DNA of 14,353 bases from Puia dinghuensis (GTDB taxonomy: Bacteria; Bacteroidota; Bacteroidia; Chitinophagales; Chitinophagaceae), in the NCBI GenBank assembly GCA_026224995.1, contig JAMFRX010000429.1, positions 1 to 14,353 of the forward strand. Reading direction: 5' to 3'. Made by a program: the position numbers and the translations under genes. The notes under the pieces are model-generated. The model worked only from the letters and a program-made list of their open reading frames with translations. It ran no database searches and had not been told where the DNA came from. Below, piece by piece: positions 7,133 through 13,795 of the stretch (positions within the stretch are counted from its first letter, which is position 1; each line of letters begins with the position of its first letter).

Positions 7133-7951
7133 ATGTATATACAAGTAACGATACGAACGATCGAATTACAGGAGGTGCTGATCGCCCTGATGGCGGACAT
7201 GGGTTATGAAGGGTTCGAACAGGAGGAAACCGAATTGCAGGCGTTCATAAAAGAAGAGGATTTCGATGCCAGGGTGCTGCAGACGCTGCTGCTGGATGGG
7301 TATGGGTTGACGCACCAGCACCGGAAGATCGAAGAGAAGAATTGGAACGAGGAATGGGAAAAGAACTTCGAGCCGGTGGTGGTCGACGACTTCTGCGCCA
7401 TCCGCGCGCATTTTCACGCGCCGATACAGGGTGTGGAGCACGAGCTGGTGATCACGCCCAAGATGAGCTTCGGCACCGGCCACCATGCGACAACATATAT
7501 GATGCTGCAGGCCATGCGGGGGCTGGAGCTGGGCGGTAAACGGGTGCTGGACTTCGGGACCGGCACTGGAGTGCTCGCCATTTTAGCCGAGCGGCTCGGC
7601 GCCGGGGCTGTGACCGCCATCGACAATGACGACTGGAGCATCGCCAATGCGCTGGAGAATGTGGAGAACAATGGATGCAAGCGGATCTCCGTTCTGAAGC
7701 GGGAAAGGGTGGCCGATGTGGAGGGACCTTTCGATGTGATCCTGGCCAATATAAATAAACATGTAATTCTTGAACAGCTGAAGGACCTCGGGCAACAATT
7801 GACACCAGGGGGCGTTATATTATTGAGCGGCCTGCTGCAGGATGATTCAGAAGACATTGATAATGAGGCCAAAATAAATAATTTATCCGTATCCGAACAG
7901 ATGACAAAGGGCAGCTGGATCTGCCTCAAAACTGGAAAAAAGCCCAAATAA
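7133..7951 (+). CDS. prmA: Ribosomal protein L11 methyltransferase
   Basis: A 272-residue SAM-dependent methyltransferase with the PrmA layout: a small N-terminal L11-recognition domain (about 1-80) and a Rossmann-type catalytic domain. Seen in order are PKMSFGTGHHATT (109-121), which is diagnostic of PrmA, motif I VLDFGTGTGVLAI (138-150), an acidic residue at the end of the next strand (AIDNDD), and DVILANINKHV (201-211), the catalytic-loop position. It methylates ribosomal protein L11 in the cytoplasm. I chose ATG 7133 because the upstream in-frame ATG at 7082 would add 17 residues coded through the pnp terminator stem. No promoter is visible in the few bases between that terminator and the start. 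Confidence 0.93.
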   Translation: MYIQVTIRTIELQEVLIALMADMGYEGFEQEETELQAFIKEEDFDARVLQTLLLDGYGLTHQHRKIEEKNWNEEWEKNFEPVVVDDFCAIRAHFHAPIQGVEHELVITPKMSFGTGHHATTYMMLQAMRGLELGGKRVLDFGTGTGVLAILAERLGAGAVTAIDNDDWSIANALENVENNGCKRISVLKRERVADVEGPFDVILANINKHVILEQLKDLGQQLTPGGVILLSGLLQDDSEDIDNEAKINNLSVSEQMTKGSWICLKTGKKPK

Positions 7952-7988
7952 GGACGCGGGAGCGGATTTATTCGAGTGTTTTTTTCGT

Positions 7989-7996
7989 TATATTTG
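7989..7996 (+). promoter_or_regulatory. Promoter -7 element of plsY
   Basis: TATATTTG matches the Bacteroidota -7 consensus TAnnTTTG exactly, 31 bases before the plsY start. The T-rich run just upstream (7978-7985) fits a Bacteroidota promoter, but no TTG is found at -33. Confidence 0.5.
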
Positions 7997-8027
7997 TTAT
8001 CCAACTTAAATTCAACCATTCGATTCG

Positions 8028-8696
8028 ATGAAGGAGGTACTACTAATTCTATCAGCTTATCTGATAGGTTCTATCCCTACGGCCGTTTGGGTCAGTAGAT
8101 CGTTCTTCGGGATAGACATCCGGGAATATGGCAGCGGTAATGCCGGGGCCACGAATACGTTCCGGGTGTTGGGTTCCAGGTGGGGCACGCTGGTGATGGC
8201 CGCAGACGTGCTGAAGGGTGTCCTGGCCACCAGTCTCTACATTTTAGTTCCCTATTATCTTCAAAATGAGGCCGAGCGGACGAATTTCATGGTCGGACTG
8301 GGCCTGGCGGCTGTGGTCGGGCATATCTTCCCCATTTGGGCCGAATTTCGCGGCGGAAAGGGTGTCGCCACCCTGTTCGGTATGATCATCGCTATCCAGC
8401 CCCTGGCGGCCGTATGCTGCGTCGGGGTGTTTCTGCTGGTGCTCTATCTCACCCGTTTCGTATCCTTAAGCTCTATTTTGGCCAGTGTGGCCTTTGCCGT
8501 ATTCATCCTCTATATCTTCGATGCGCATGAAACCCTGTACCGCGGGTTTGCCATCGCCGTAGCCCTCCTGGTCGTACTTACCCACCAAAAGAACATCACC
8601 CGCCTGCTGAGAGGTAGTGAAAACAAGGTGCCGATCCTAAAATATCGTGACCGCAGGCGTCAAAGGCGGCATATAAGCGACCACGACAAGGAATAA
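8028..8696 (+). CDS. plsY: Acyl-phosphate:glycerol-3-phosphate acyltransferase
   Basis: A 222-residue integral membrane enzyme that transfers a fatty acyl group from acyl-phosphate to glycerol-3-phosphate, the first acylation step of phospholipid synthesis. Signature motifs are clear: GSIPTA near the N-terminus (14-19), motif 1 GSGNAGATN (35-43), motif 2 GHIFPIWAEFRGGKGVAT (98-115) and motif 3 TRFVSLSSI (142-150). Hydrophobic segments lie at about 4-22, 52-76, 85-103, 113-140, 146-164 and 173-187. After about 190 there is a basic cytoplasmic tail of some 30 residues, a little longer than in many relatives. The gene has its own likely promoter at 7989. Confidence 0.96.
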   Translation: MKEVLLILSAYLIGSIPTAVWVSRSFFGIDIREYGSGNAGATNTFRVLGSRWGTLVMAADVLKGVLATSLYILVPYYLQNEAERTNFMVGLGLAAVVGHIFPIWAEFRGGKGVATLFGMIIAIQPLAAVCCVGVFLLVLYLTRFVSLSSILASVAFAVFILYIFDAHETLYRGFAIAVALLVVLTHQKNITRLLRGSENKVPILKYRDRRRQRRHISDHDKE

Positions 8697-8701
8697 TTCA
8701 C

Positions 8702-8709
8702 TAATTTCG
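8702..8709 (+). promoter_or_regulatory. Possible -7 promoter element of the DUF3052-like gene
   Basis: TAATTTCG differs by one base from TAnnTTTG. It lies 5 bases after the plsY stop and 79 bases before the next start, so the gene may have its own promoter with a leader of about 75 bases. No -33 TTG is seen. Confidence 0.3.
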
Positions 8710-8788
8710 CACTCCCGCAATGTCTATGCGTTGTAGAAAGGACGTGCGGTCTGTCTATTCACATCACTGAAATTAAATCAGTCCAGAA

Positions 8789-9361
8789 ATGTCTCAAACT
8801 TTACTGGAGAAACTACAGTTAGGGAACGAAAAGAACCTGTTGATCCAGGGTCTGCCTTCCTCCATCGAGAAGCAATTCGTGAAGCTGGCCTTCGCGAAGA
8901 ACATCACCCCGCTGCTGAAAAGCAGGAAGATCGATTTTGCCCTGGTTTTTGCCATCAATGAGCAACAACTGGGATCCATCGTCCGGGAGGTGCTGCCTGC
9001 GCTTCAGCCGGACGGTAAGTTCTGGGTGGCCTATCCGAAGATCGGCTCCAAGATCGCCACGACGCTCAACCGCGAATGCAGCTGGGTCTGCATCACCGGC
9101 GCGGGCTACGAAGTGGTCCGGGACGTTACGCTCGATCATTGTTGGACGGCGGTACGATTCAAACGATCGACTCCGCCAATCGGCATTAAAGATCTTCTTG
9201 GCAAAGATCTTCTCGGCAAAGACCTTCTGGGCCGTGCTCCCTCGCGGGAGGCCGTGCTGGAAGAAGCTGAGGCCGTCCGTGTTCCGCTGAGCAAGTCGGT
9301 CGTTTCCGCGGCCAAGAAGCCTATAGCGCGCACCAGGCGCGTAAGTGCAGCCAGCCGTTAG
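8789..9361 (+). CDS. DUF3052-like protein with tandem KDLLG repeat and basic tail
   Basis: A 190-residue cytoplasmic protein with no signal peptide or membrane span. The region 1-125 has an alternating strand/helix pattern with LQPDGKFWVAYPK (72-84) and a late DHCWTAVRFK (116-125), resembling the DUF3052 family, whose members share a 'PDG-x-hW-h-x-[YW]-PK' segment and end in a W-x-x-h-[KR]-F strand. The function of that family is not established. After residue 130 comes an unrelated-looking tail: three copies of KDLLG (134-148), an acidic helix, then a lysine/arginine-rich end (AKKPIARTRR). Such a tail could bind nucleic acid, but that is a guess. ATG 8789 is the first possible start in frame after an A-rich leader. 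Confidence 0.72.
   Translation: MSQTLLEKLQLGNEKNLLIQGLPSSIEKQFVKLAFAKNITPLLKSRKIDFALVFAINEQQLGSIVREVLPALQPDGKFWVAYPKIGSKIATTLNRECSWVCITGAGYEVVRDVTLDHCWTAVRFKRSTPPIGIKDLLGKDLLGKDLLGRAPSREAVLEEAEAVRVPLSKSVVSAAKKPIARTRRVSAASR
9188..9232 (+). repeat. Three tandem 15-bp repeats inside the DUF3052-like gene
   Basis: Three adjacent 15-base copies start at 9188, 9203 and 9218: AAAGATCTTCTTGGC, then the same with one change, then a third with two changes from the second. Each encodes KDLLG, so gain or loss of a copy keeps the reading frame. The few differences are all silent. Confidence 0.9.
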
Positions 9362-9420
9362 TCCACTGGGTGTTTACTGCGCCCTGTTTGCATAGGCTAA
9401 GGTTTATGGGTATTTTGGTG

Positions 9421-9485
9421 AATGAAAGCTACCAGCGATAGGGCCTTCGTGTATCTTAGCGTTAGTACAACGATATGCTTTCATT
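9421..9485. repeat. 9-bp inverted repeat bracketing the putative promoter of the DinB-like gene
   Basis: AATGAAAGC (9421-9429) and GCTTTCATT (9477-9485) are perfect inverted copies 47 bases apart, with the -7-like element at 9452-9459 midway between them. The arms could be a pair of half-sites for a looping or dimeric regulator, or the two sides of an RNA stem. A perfect nine-base match in a spacer this short is unlikely but possible by chance. Confidence 0.35.
9452..9459 (+). promoter_or_regulatory. Possible -7 promoter element of the DinB-like gene
   Basis: TATCTTAG differs from TAnnTTTG at one position and lies 41 bases before the start codon at 9501. No exact match is present in the 139-base spacer 9362-9500, so this is the best candidate. 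Confidence 0.3.
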
Positions 9486-9500
9486 TCATTTCCCCCTTAT

Positions 9501-10064
9501 ATGGCAGTCTTCAGCAGGATAAGTCTTATAACAGAATTATTGGACAGGACAGAGCTGCTGAAGGCCAATACCCAGGCATTCCTACGCATCACGGACGAGC
9601 AGCTGGCTTACCGGCCAGGTCCGGGCAAATGGAGCATTGTAGAGATCTATGGGCACCTGAATCTCTCACTCGATCAGTATATCCGCAGCATCCTTTCGCG
9701 TATCTCGCTGGCCCCGGATAGTCCTTCCGATGTGTATCGCAGCGGCTGGCTGGGGGACTGGGTCTATGAGAAGATCATGCCGCGGCCCGACGGCAGCGTA
9801 TTCCGGCTGAAGGCGCTGAAATCGCTTTGTCTCGATCCTGCCGGCGTAGATGTAAGGGAGGAGCTTCATAGCTTTCAGCATCACTGCGACGCCCTGGATG
9901 ATATCCTGCGGCATGTGGCCACCAAGGACCTACGGCGGATCAGCATCCCTTTTATACGGCCTGGCCTGGTATGTCTCCGGCTTGGGGATATGCTGCGTTA
10001 CCTGGTTGCGCATGGCGAGCGGCATTTGCTGCAGGCGCAACGGGTGATGGCGGAGCTTGCGTGA
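9501..10064 (+). CDS. DinB/YfiT-like four-helix-bundle putative metalloenzyme
   Basis: A 187-residue protein of the DinB superfamily, cytoplasmic four-helix-bundle proteins that bind a divalent metal with three histidines. The expected ligands are visible: H52 in the first-helix motif KWSIVEIYGHLN (43-54), and H171 and H175 in the last-helix motif VAHGERHLLQAQRV (169-182). The PGPGKWSI turn before the first histidine is also typical. Family members include thiol transferases for bacillithiol or mycothiol and enzymes with other substrates; which applies here cannot be told. It stands alone with a probable own promoter and ends only 9 bp from the convergent dnaG stop. Confidence 0.85.
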   Translation: MAVFSRISLITELLDRTELLKANTQAFLRITDEQLAYRPGPGKWSIVEIYGHLNLSLDQYIRSILSRISLAPDSPSDVYRSGWLGDWVYEKIMPRPDGSVFRLKALKSLCLDPAGVDVREELHSFQHHCDALDDILRHVATKDLRRISIPFIRPGLVCLRLGDMLRYLVAHGERHLLQAQRVMAELA

Positions 10065-10073
10065 GGAAGCAGC

Positions 10074-12014
10074 CTACTTTACGATGACCGTCCCGAGGTC
10101 ATGCAGGAGGGCCATTTCAATTTCCTTTAGATGTTGATGTGTTTGCATGAGGACCTTCAAATCTTCCGCTGAATGGGGTTTGTCCCAGTCTTTTTGGTTC
10201 TCTTCCATGAGCCGTTTTATTTTCCGCAGCTTTAGATAACGAACTGTAGACAGCACGTCTTCCCGGTATAGTTCGTCCGGGGAAAAGATCTTGCCTTCGA
10301 AGTGATCCTTCCAGTTGGGGCTGATCTCGTAGTTGAGGTCCATGATGGAAACGGCCAGGGTGCTGAGCTCCTGGTCTTCGTGGTAGAGGAAATTCTTTGA
10401 GGTAGGTTCCAGGCCCTGTTGGTACAAGGCCTTGTAAAGGTCGAGGATCTTGAGCAGGCGTTTGTTGTCGATGAGGTCCAGGAGGTCCTGGCATTCCGAA
10501 AGGATATAGTCGGCGACCAGGGTCTCATCATTCCAGGATCTTAGACCATAGTCCAGGAGATCGCGGATCATGCCTCTTTCGTTTTGTTCGTGGCGGAAGA
10601 GCAGGTTCATCGATTCGTCATCCTGCGGGATGGCGGCTGCGGTCTCTGTGCCTTCGCCGGCCTGGGCGGCCTGAGTGGCGGCACGGTTCTCCTGCTTTTC
10701 GATCCGCTCGCGGATATGCTTATTGACGAGGCTATGCAGGCCGGTCTCCTCGATGTGCAGGATCTCGGCGGATTGGCGGATATAGTCCTGCTGGCGGGTG
10801 AAATCCTCGGCCTTATTGATGCGGGCGATGGTCTCGGCCACCTGGTTGACGACGGCGGCTTTTTTGTTGGTGTCGCCGGCTGCGTCCTTAAGCGCAACTT
10901 CGAGCTGAAAGAGGATGAAGTCTTTTTTGTTGGTGGCGATGAACTCGCGGAAGGCGGCCGCGCCCAGCTTCCGGACATAGCTGTCAGGATCTTCCTTGTC
11001 GGGGATCAGGACCAGCCGGACGTCCAGGCTCTCTTCGAGGGCCATATCCAGGCCCCGGAGGGCGGCTTTTATCCCCGCGCCATCGCCGTCGTAGATGATG
11101 GTGAGGTGCCTGGTGTATTTCTTGATCAGCCGGAGCTGGTCGATGGTAAGGGAGGTGCCGCCGCTGGCGACGACGTTCTCAATACCGGCCTGGTGAAGGG
11201 AGATGACGTCCGTATAGCCTTCTACCAGCAGACATTCATCCTGCTTGTCGATTGCCTGCCGGGCCAGCCATGATCCATAGAGGATCTTGCTCTTCACGTA
11301 GATCTCGTTCTCGGGAGTATTGATGTATTTCGGCGCCCGGTCGTTTGTCTTGATGATGCGGGCCCCGAATCCGATGACCTTACCCGTTTGATTGTGGACG
11401 GGAAAGATGATGCGGCCCCGGTAGTTGTCGAGCAGCTTTTCTTCACGCAGCACCACGAGGCCGCTTTTCTGCAGGTATTCCGGATTGTATTGCGCGGCGA
11501 GGGCCGCGCGGGAGAAAGTATCCCGGCTGTCGGGGCTATAGCCCAGCTGGAATTTACGGATGATGTCTTCATTGAACCCCCTTTCCTTCAGGTAGCTGAG
11601 ACCGATGTCCTGACCTTCTTCGGTCTCGAAGAGGAAATTGGTAAAATACTTCTGCCCAAAAGCGTTGATGATGTAGAGGCTTTCGGCCATCTGCTGCTGC
11701 TGACGCAGCTCGGGGCTCAGCTCTTTTTCCTCTACTTCGACGTTGTAGCGGGCGGCCAGCCAACGGAGCGCCTCGGCATAGGAATATTTTTCCAGCTCCA
11801 TGAGGAAGCTGATAGTATTGCCGCTGCGTCCGCAACCAAAGCATTTGTAGATCTCCTTGGCAGGGGAGACGGTAAAGGAGGGCGATTTTTCATTGTGAAA
11901 GGGGCATAGGCCAAGGTAGTTGGCGCCGCGTTTTTTGAGCTTCACGAAGCCGCCTACGATCTCGATGATATCGATCCGGCTGAGTATCTGTTGTATGGTC
12001 TGTTGGGCGATCAT
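10074..12014 (-). CDS. dnaG: DNA primase
   Basis: A 646-residue DnaG-type primase that makes RNA primers at the replication fork. The N-terminal CHC2 zinc ribbon is intact with ligands C37, H40, C58 and C61 (CPFH and CFGC). The catalytic core follows, with YLKERGFNEDIIRKFQLGYSPD at about 143-164. Then comes the TOPRIM domain with E265 in VEGYTD and the metal-binding pair D309/D311 in YDGDGAG (308-314). The C-terminal ~200 residues are helical and divergent, as expected for the part that docks on DnaB helicase. ATG 12014 gives the standard N-terminus. The neighbours are not rpsU or rpoD, so the E. coli macromolecular-synthesis operon order is absent here. Confidence 0.97.
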   Translation of the reverse strand: MIAQQTIQQILSRIDIIEIVGGFVKLKKRGANYLGLCPFHNEKSPSFTVSPAKEIYKCFGCGRSGNTISFLMELEKYSYAEALRWLAARYNVEVEEKELSPELRQQQQMAESLYIINAFGQKYFTNFLFETEEGQDIGLSYLKERGFNEDIIRKFQLGYSPDSRDTFSRAALAAQYNPEYLQKSGLVVLREEKLLDNYRGRIIFPVHNQTGKVIGFGARIIKTNDRAPKYINTPENEIYVKSKILYGSWLARQAIDKQDECLLVEGYTDVISLHQAGIENVVASGGTSLTIDQLRLIKKYTRHLTIIYDGDGAGIKAALRGLDMALEESLDVRLVLIPDKEDPDSYVRKLGAAAFREFIATNKKDFILFQLEVALKDAAGDTNKKAAVVNQVAETIARINKAEDFTRQQDYIRQSAEILHIEETGLHSLVNKHIRERIEKQENRAATQAAQAGEGTETAAAIPQDDESMNLLFRHEQNERGMIRDLLDYGLRSWNDETLVADYILSECQDLLDLIDNKRLLKILDLYKALYQQGLEPTSKNFLYHEDQELSTLAVSIMDLNYEISPNWKDHFEGKIFSPDELYREDVLSTVRYLKLRKIKRLMEENQKDWDKPHSAEDLKVLMQTHQHLKEIEMALLHDLGTVIVK

Positions 12015-12020
12015 GAGGCA

Positions 12021-12028
12021 TAAAATTA
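12021..12028 (-). promoter_or_regulatory. Possible -7 promoter element of dnaG
   Basis: On the minus strand this reads TAATTTTA, one base off TAnnTTTG, ending only 6 bases before the ATG. A transcript from it would be nearly leaderless. Another one-mismatch element, CACTTTTG, lies farther upstream (12101-12108, minus strand). Neither is certain. The rest of the 153-base divergent spacer (12015-12167) is AT-rich without other clear signals. Confidence 0.25.
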
Positions 12029-12167
12029 CGCTAATCTGCTATAATGGTGCGGTCGGCGCGTATAATATGACTTTAGTCGAAAACTACCGTAAATTATGTA
12101 CAAAAGTGAGTATTTTTACCTATAATAAATTAGACTTTTTTCCGCTTTATAACTAAACATCCATCCT

Positions 12168-12875
12168 TTGAAAACCGGGCTTTATTCCGTGCTTTATGCT
12201 GTAATATCCAGCCTAGCGATCATCCTCTGCTTTGTCCCTTTCGTGTTCCTTGGCTTCAGGAAGGTACGACGGGTTAACACCTACTGTGCCATCGGCATTT
12301 ACTGGTTTTTTAATGGGATCGTCAACCTTCCGGCGCTGCGGCTGATCCGGAGCGAAGGTATCCGGAGCTTCCTGGCTCGGCTGAGCGATTATTATGACCT
12401 CGCCGATGCCCCCCTGATGCTGCTGGTGTTTGCCCTGTCCAGCCGCGGTAAGCCGAGGAAGGTGCTGCTCCTGGTCCTGCTGGGGCTCATTGCGGGTGAG
12501 TCGACGCTTGTCGCCAGAAAAGGATATACACCCTCCTGGACGGTGAATATCGGGGTAGGCGCGGGGCTTGTCCTGTTCTTCAGCGTAACAGGTCTCTGGC
12601 AATACCTGATGAAGATGGAGCACAACCGGTTCGAGAATTCCATGGCCTATTTCTATGCCTCCTCTTTGTTCGGTTATGGCACTTATCTGATCATTTACCT
12701 GATGACTATTTTCAAGACTTCATATCTCGCTTACAACGAGGCAGACAGCAACCTGCTGTACTATACCAGCTTATTGCTTTCCGCCGTCGTCACCAGCGCG
12801 GGGATCTGGAGCTATGGACTACGTAAACAGCACGCGGGCGCTGTGGCCCCGGGCTATTCTTCATCTTCCTCGTAA
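12168..12875 (+). CDS. Unrecognised seven-helix membrane protein
   Basis: A 235-residue protein I do not recognise. Hydrophobic segments lie at about 8-29, 38-58, 78-91, 98-115, 125-147, 159-182 and 196-218, giving seven likely helices with short loops and no large soluble domain. Basic residues follow the first helix (RKVRR, 31-35) and RGKPRK precedes the fourth. The protein ends in five serines. The start is taken as TTG 12168 because an in-frame stop lies at 12150-12152 and the next in-frame ATG would remove the first two helices. The gene diverges from dnaG, and its last 22 bp overlap the 3' end of the convergent small acidic gene. Function is unknown; a sensor, or an accessory part of a transport or signalling complex, would fit the topology equally well. 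Confidence 0.65.
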   Translation: MKTGLYSVLYAVISSLAIILCFVPFVFLGFRKVRRVNTYCAIGIYWFFNGIVNLPALRLIRSEGIRSFLARLSDYYDLADAPLMLLVFALSSRGKPRKVLLLVLLGLIAGESTLVARKGYTPSWTVNIGVGAGLVLFFSVTGLWQYLMKMEHNRFENSMAYFYASSLFGYGTYLIIYLMTIFKTSYLAYNEADSNLLYYTSLLLSAVVTSAGIWSYGLRKQHAGAVAPGYSSSSS

Positions 12876-13123
12876 TTGTACGTGTCCTGGGTATCATTAT
12901 AGATCGACTCCCAGGCCTTCACCTTCTCATCGCCCAACAATTCCAAAATGTCGAAGATGGGATCCGTTTTCTTCTTCCATACCACCAGTGTCGAATCGCC
13001 GTACTTGGAGACATACATACAAACATCCGTCTCCATGTTCACTTTGATCAACCCTACAGGCCCTTCTTCTTTCTCCTGTATCAGGTAATAACATCCTTTT
13101 TCCAACAACGCATACGAATACAT
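12854..13123 (-). CDS. Small acidic hypothetical protein
   Basis: An 89-residue protein, not recognised. It has no signal peptide or membrane span. The first ~55 residues alternate hydrophobic and charged residues (YYLIQEKEEGPVGLIKVNME, then TLVVWKKK), suggesting a small beta-sheet domain; a helix follows (about 55-75) and the end is strongly acidic (YEEDEE). Support for a real gene: the ATG at 13123 is preceded by AGGTGA at good spacing (13127-13132, minus strand), unusual in this window, and an exact Bacteroidota -7 element lies 139 bases upstream. Its last 22 bp overlap the convergent membrane-protein gene, and its acidic end is the complement of that gene's serine run. Confidence 0.65.
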   Translation of the reverse strand: MYSYALLEKGCYYLIQEKEEGPVGLIKVNMETDVCMYVSKYGDSTLVVWKKKTDPIFDILELLGDEKVKAWESIYNDTQDTYNYEEDEE

Positions 13124-13262
13124 ACATCACCTTTTTTAAGATAAAACAAAAAGTCTACTGGACTAAAAAAATTAGAAAAAACTTTAGAAAATATTGGGTT
13201 GTAAGTAGGTTCCGACCGAAGGTCATGGCTGAGGTGGGATAGTAATTCCTGCAGCGATGGTA

Positions 13263-13270
13263 CAAAGGTA
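13263..13270 (-). promoter_or_regulatory. Promoter -7 element of the small acidic protein gene
   Basis: On the minus strand this reads TACCTTTG, an exact match to TAnnTTTG. A transcript would start near 13257 and give a leader of about 130 bases before the ATG at 13123. No clear -33 TTG is present; TTA occurs at 13294-13296 (minus strand). The element overlaps one arm of an inverted repeat. Confidence 0.5.
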
Positions 13271-13307
13271 CGGAATTTGGTTATCCCGACGATTAACTTT
13301 CCGTACC
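13267..13307. repeat. Interrupted palindrome overlapping the promoter
   Basis: GGTACGGAA (13267-13275) and TTCCGTACC (13299-13307) are perfect inverted copies. A second nested pair, GTTA (13280-13283) and TAAC (13294-13297), lies inside. The left arm overlaps the minus-strand -7 element by four bases and the rest covers the -10 to -50 region, the position expected of a regulator's operator. Confidence 0.55.
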
Positions 13308-13351
13308 CTAATCGGACTTATTATAATGTGTTGATAATCAATATTTAATGC

Positions 13352-13390
13352 GAAAAGCCCCAGGATAACCTAAGTAACCGGGGGCTTTTC
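13352..13390 (-). terminator. Terminator-like hairpin after the small secreted protein gene, possibly bidirectional
   Basis: GAAAAGCCCC (13352-13361) pairs perfectly with GGGGCTTTTC (13381-13390) around a 19-base loop. AAAA and TTTT flank the GC core on both strands, the pattern of a bidirectional terminator. It sits 23 bases beyond the stop of the minus-strand gene at 13414 and would insulate that gene from the promoter at 13263. Confidence 0.7.
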
Positions 13391-13413
13391 TTACCACTTA
13401 TCCTACAGCCTCT

Positions 13414-13731
13414 TTATTTGTCCAGCTTTATTTCACCGGCATCGGCGGCCTGGCCGTCGCTGACCATGATGCCGTCCTTGGCGATATTGCGGTAAGGTGG
13501 TTTTGCTTCGATGATGATCTTATAGGTTCCCGCCTTGGCTTCGGTGATCTCGTAAGAGCCGTTGAGGATGGGAGCTTTAAGCGTATCTGTAACGGATTCG
13601 GCCCAGACTTGTACCCCGGCGTCTATTGGCATTACCGTGCCTCTGATCGAACCGACCCTTAATTGCGAGAAGGCGAATAATCCAGCTGCGGCAACGGCGA
13701 CCCCGCCTAGCTTGAAGGATGCTACATTCAT
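13414..13731 (-). CDS. Small secreted protein with a carboxypeptidase-regulatory-like domain
   Basis: A 105-residue protein from ATG 13731; an in-frame GTG two codons upstream is less likely. Residues about 6-22 are hydrophobic after a lysine (KLGGVAVAAAGLFAFSQL), giving a signal peptide or N-terminal membrane anchor with no lipobox cysteine. The rest reads as one seven-stranded beta-sandwich of the CarboxypepD_reg type: IRGTVMPIDAGVQVWA, a GSYEITEAKAGTYKIIIEA strand pair, and a final DAGEIKL strand. Such domains are common in Bacteroidota envelope proteins, where they act as structural or binding modules. Here it stands alone, so its partner is unknown. It lies 64 bp after the ABC ATPase gene on the same strand and may be transcribed with it. 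Confidence 0.75.
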   Translation of the reverse strand: MNVASFKLGGVAVAAAGLFAFSQLRVGSIRGTVMPIDAGVQVWAESVTDTLKAPILNGSYEITEAKAGTYKIIIEAKPPYRNIAKDGIMVSDGQAADAGEIKLDK

Positions 13732-13795
13732 AATCACAAATTTTTAGGATGACCTACGCGGATGGGGGAGAGGGACATACTAAGTTTTGCAAGGA

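Noticed and set aside
5294..7144. A 616-codon open frame on the minus strand opposite pnp
   Set aside because: It mirrors pnp, whose domains and catalytic residues are unmistakable. The antisense product is rich in His, Leu and Gln with no domain, a usual by-product of GC-biased codon use.
8031..8038. AAGGAGGT as a strong Shine-Dalgarno
   Set aside because: It lies inside plsY just after its ATG, with no start codon at suitable spacing after it, so it is a coding coincidence.
9188..9232. Tandem repeats as a CRISPR array
   Set aside because: The units are 15 bp, directly adjacent without spacers, and lie in frame inside a gene.
10584..11909. Plus-strand open frames of 229 and 173 codons opposite dnaG
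   Set aside because: They lie wholly inside dnaG, have no family features, and no promoter signal precedes them.
13331..13341. TGTTGATAA-like sequence as a DnaA box or replication origin near dnaG
   Set aside because: Only one imperfect match is present, with no cluster of boxes and no dnaA or dnaN nearby.
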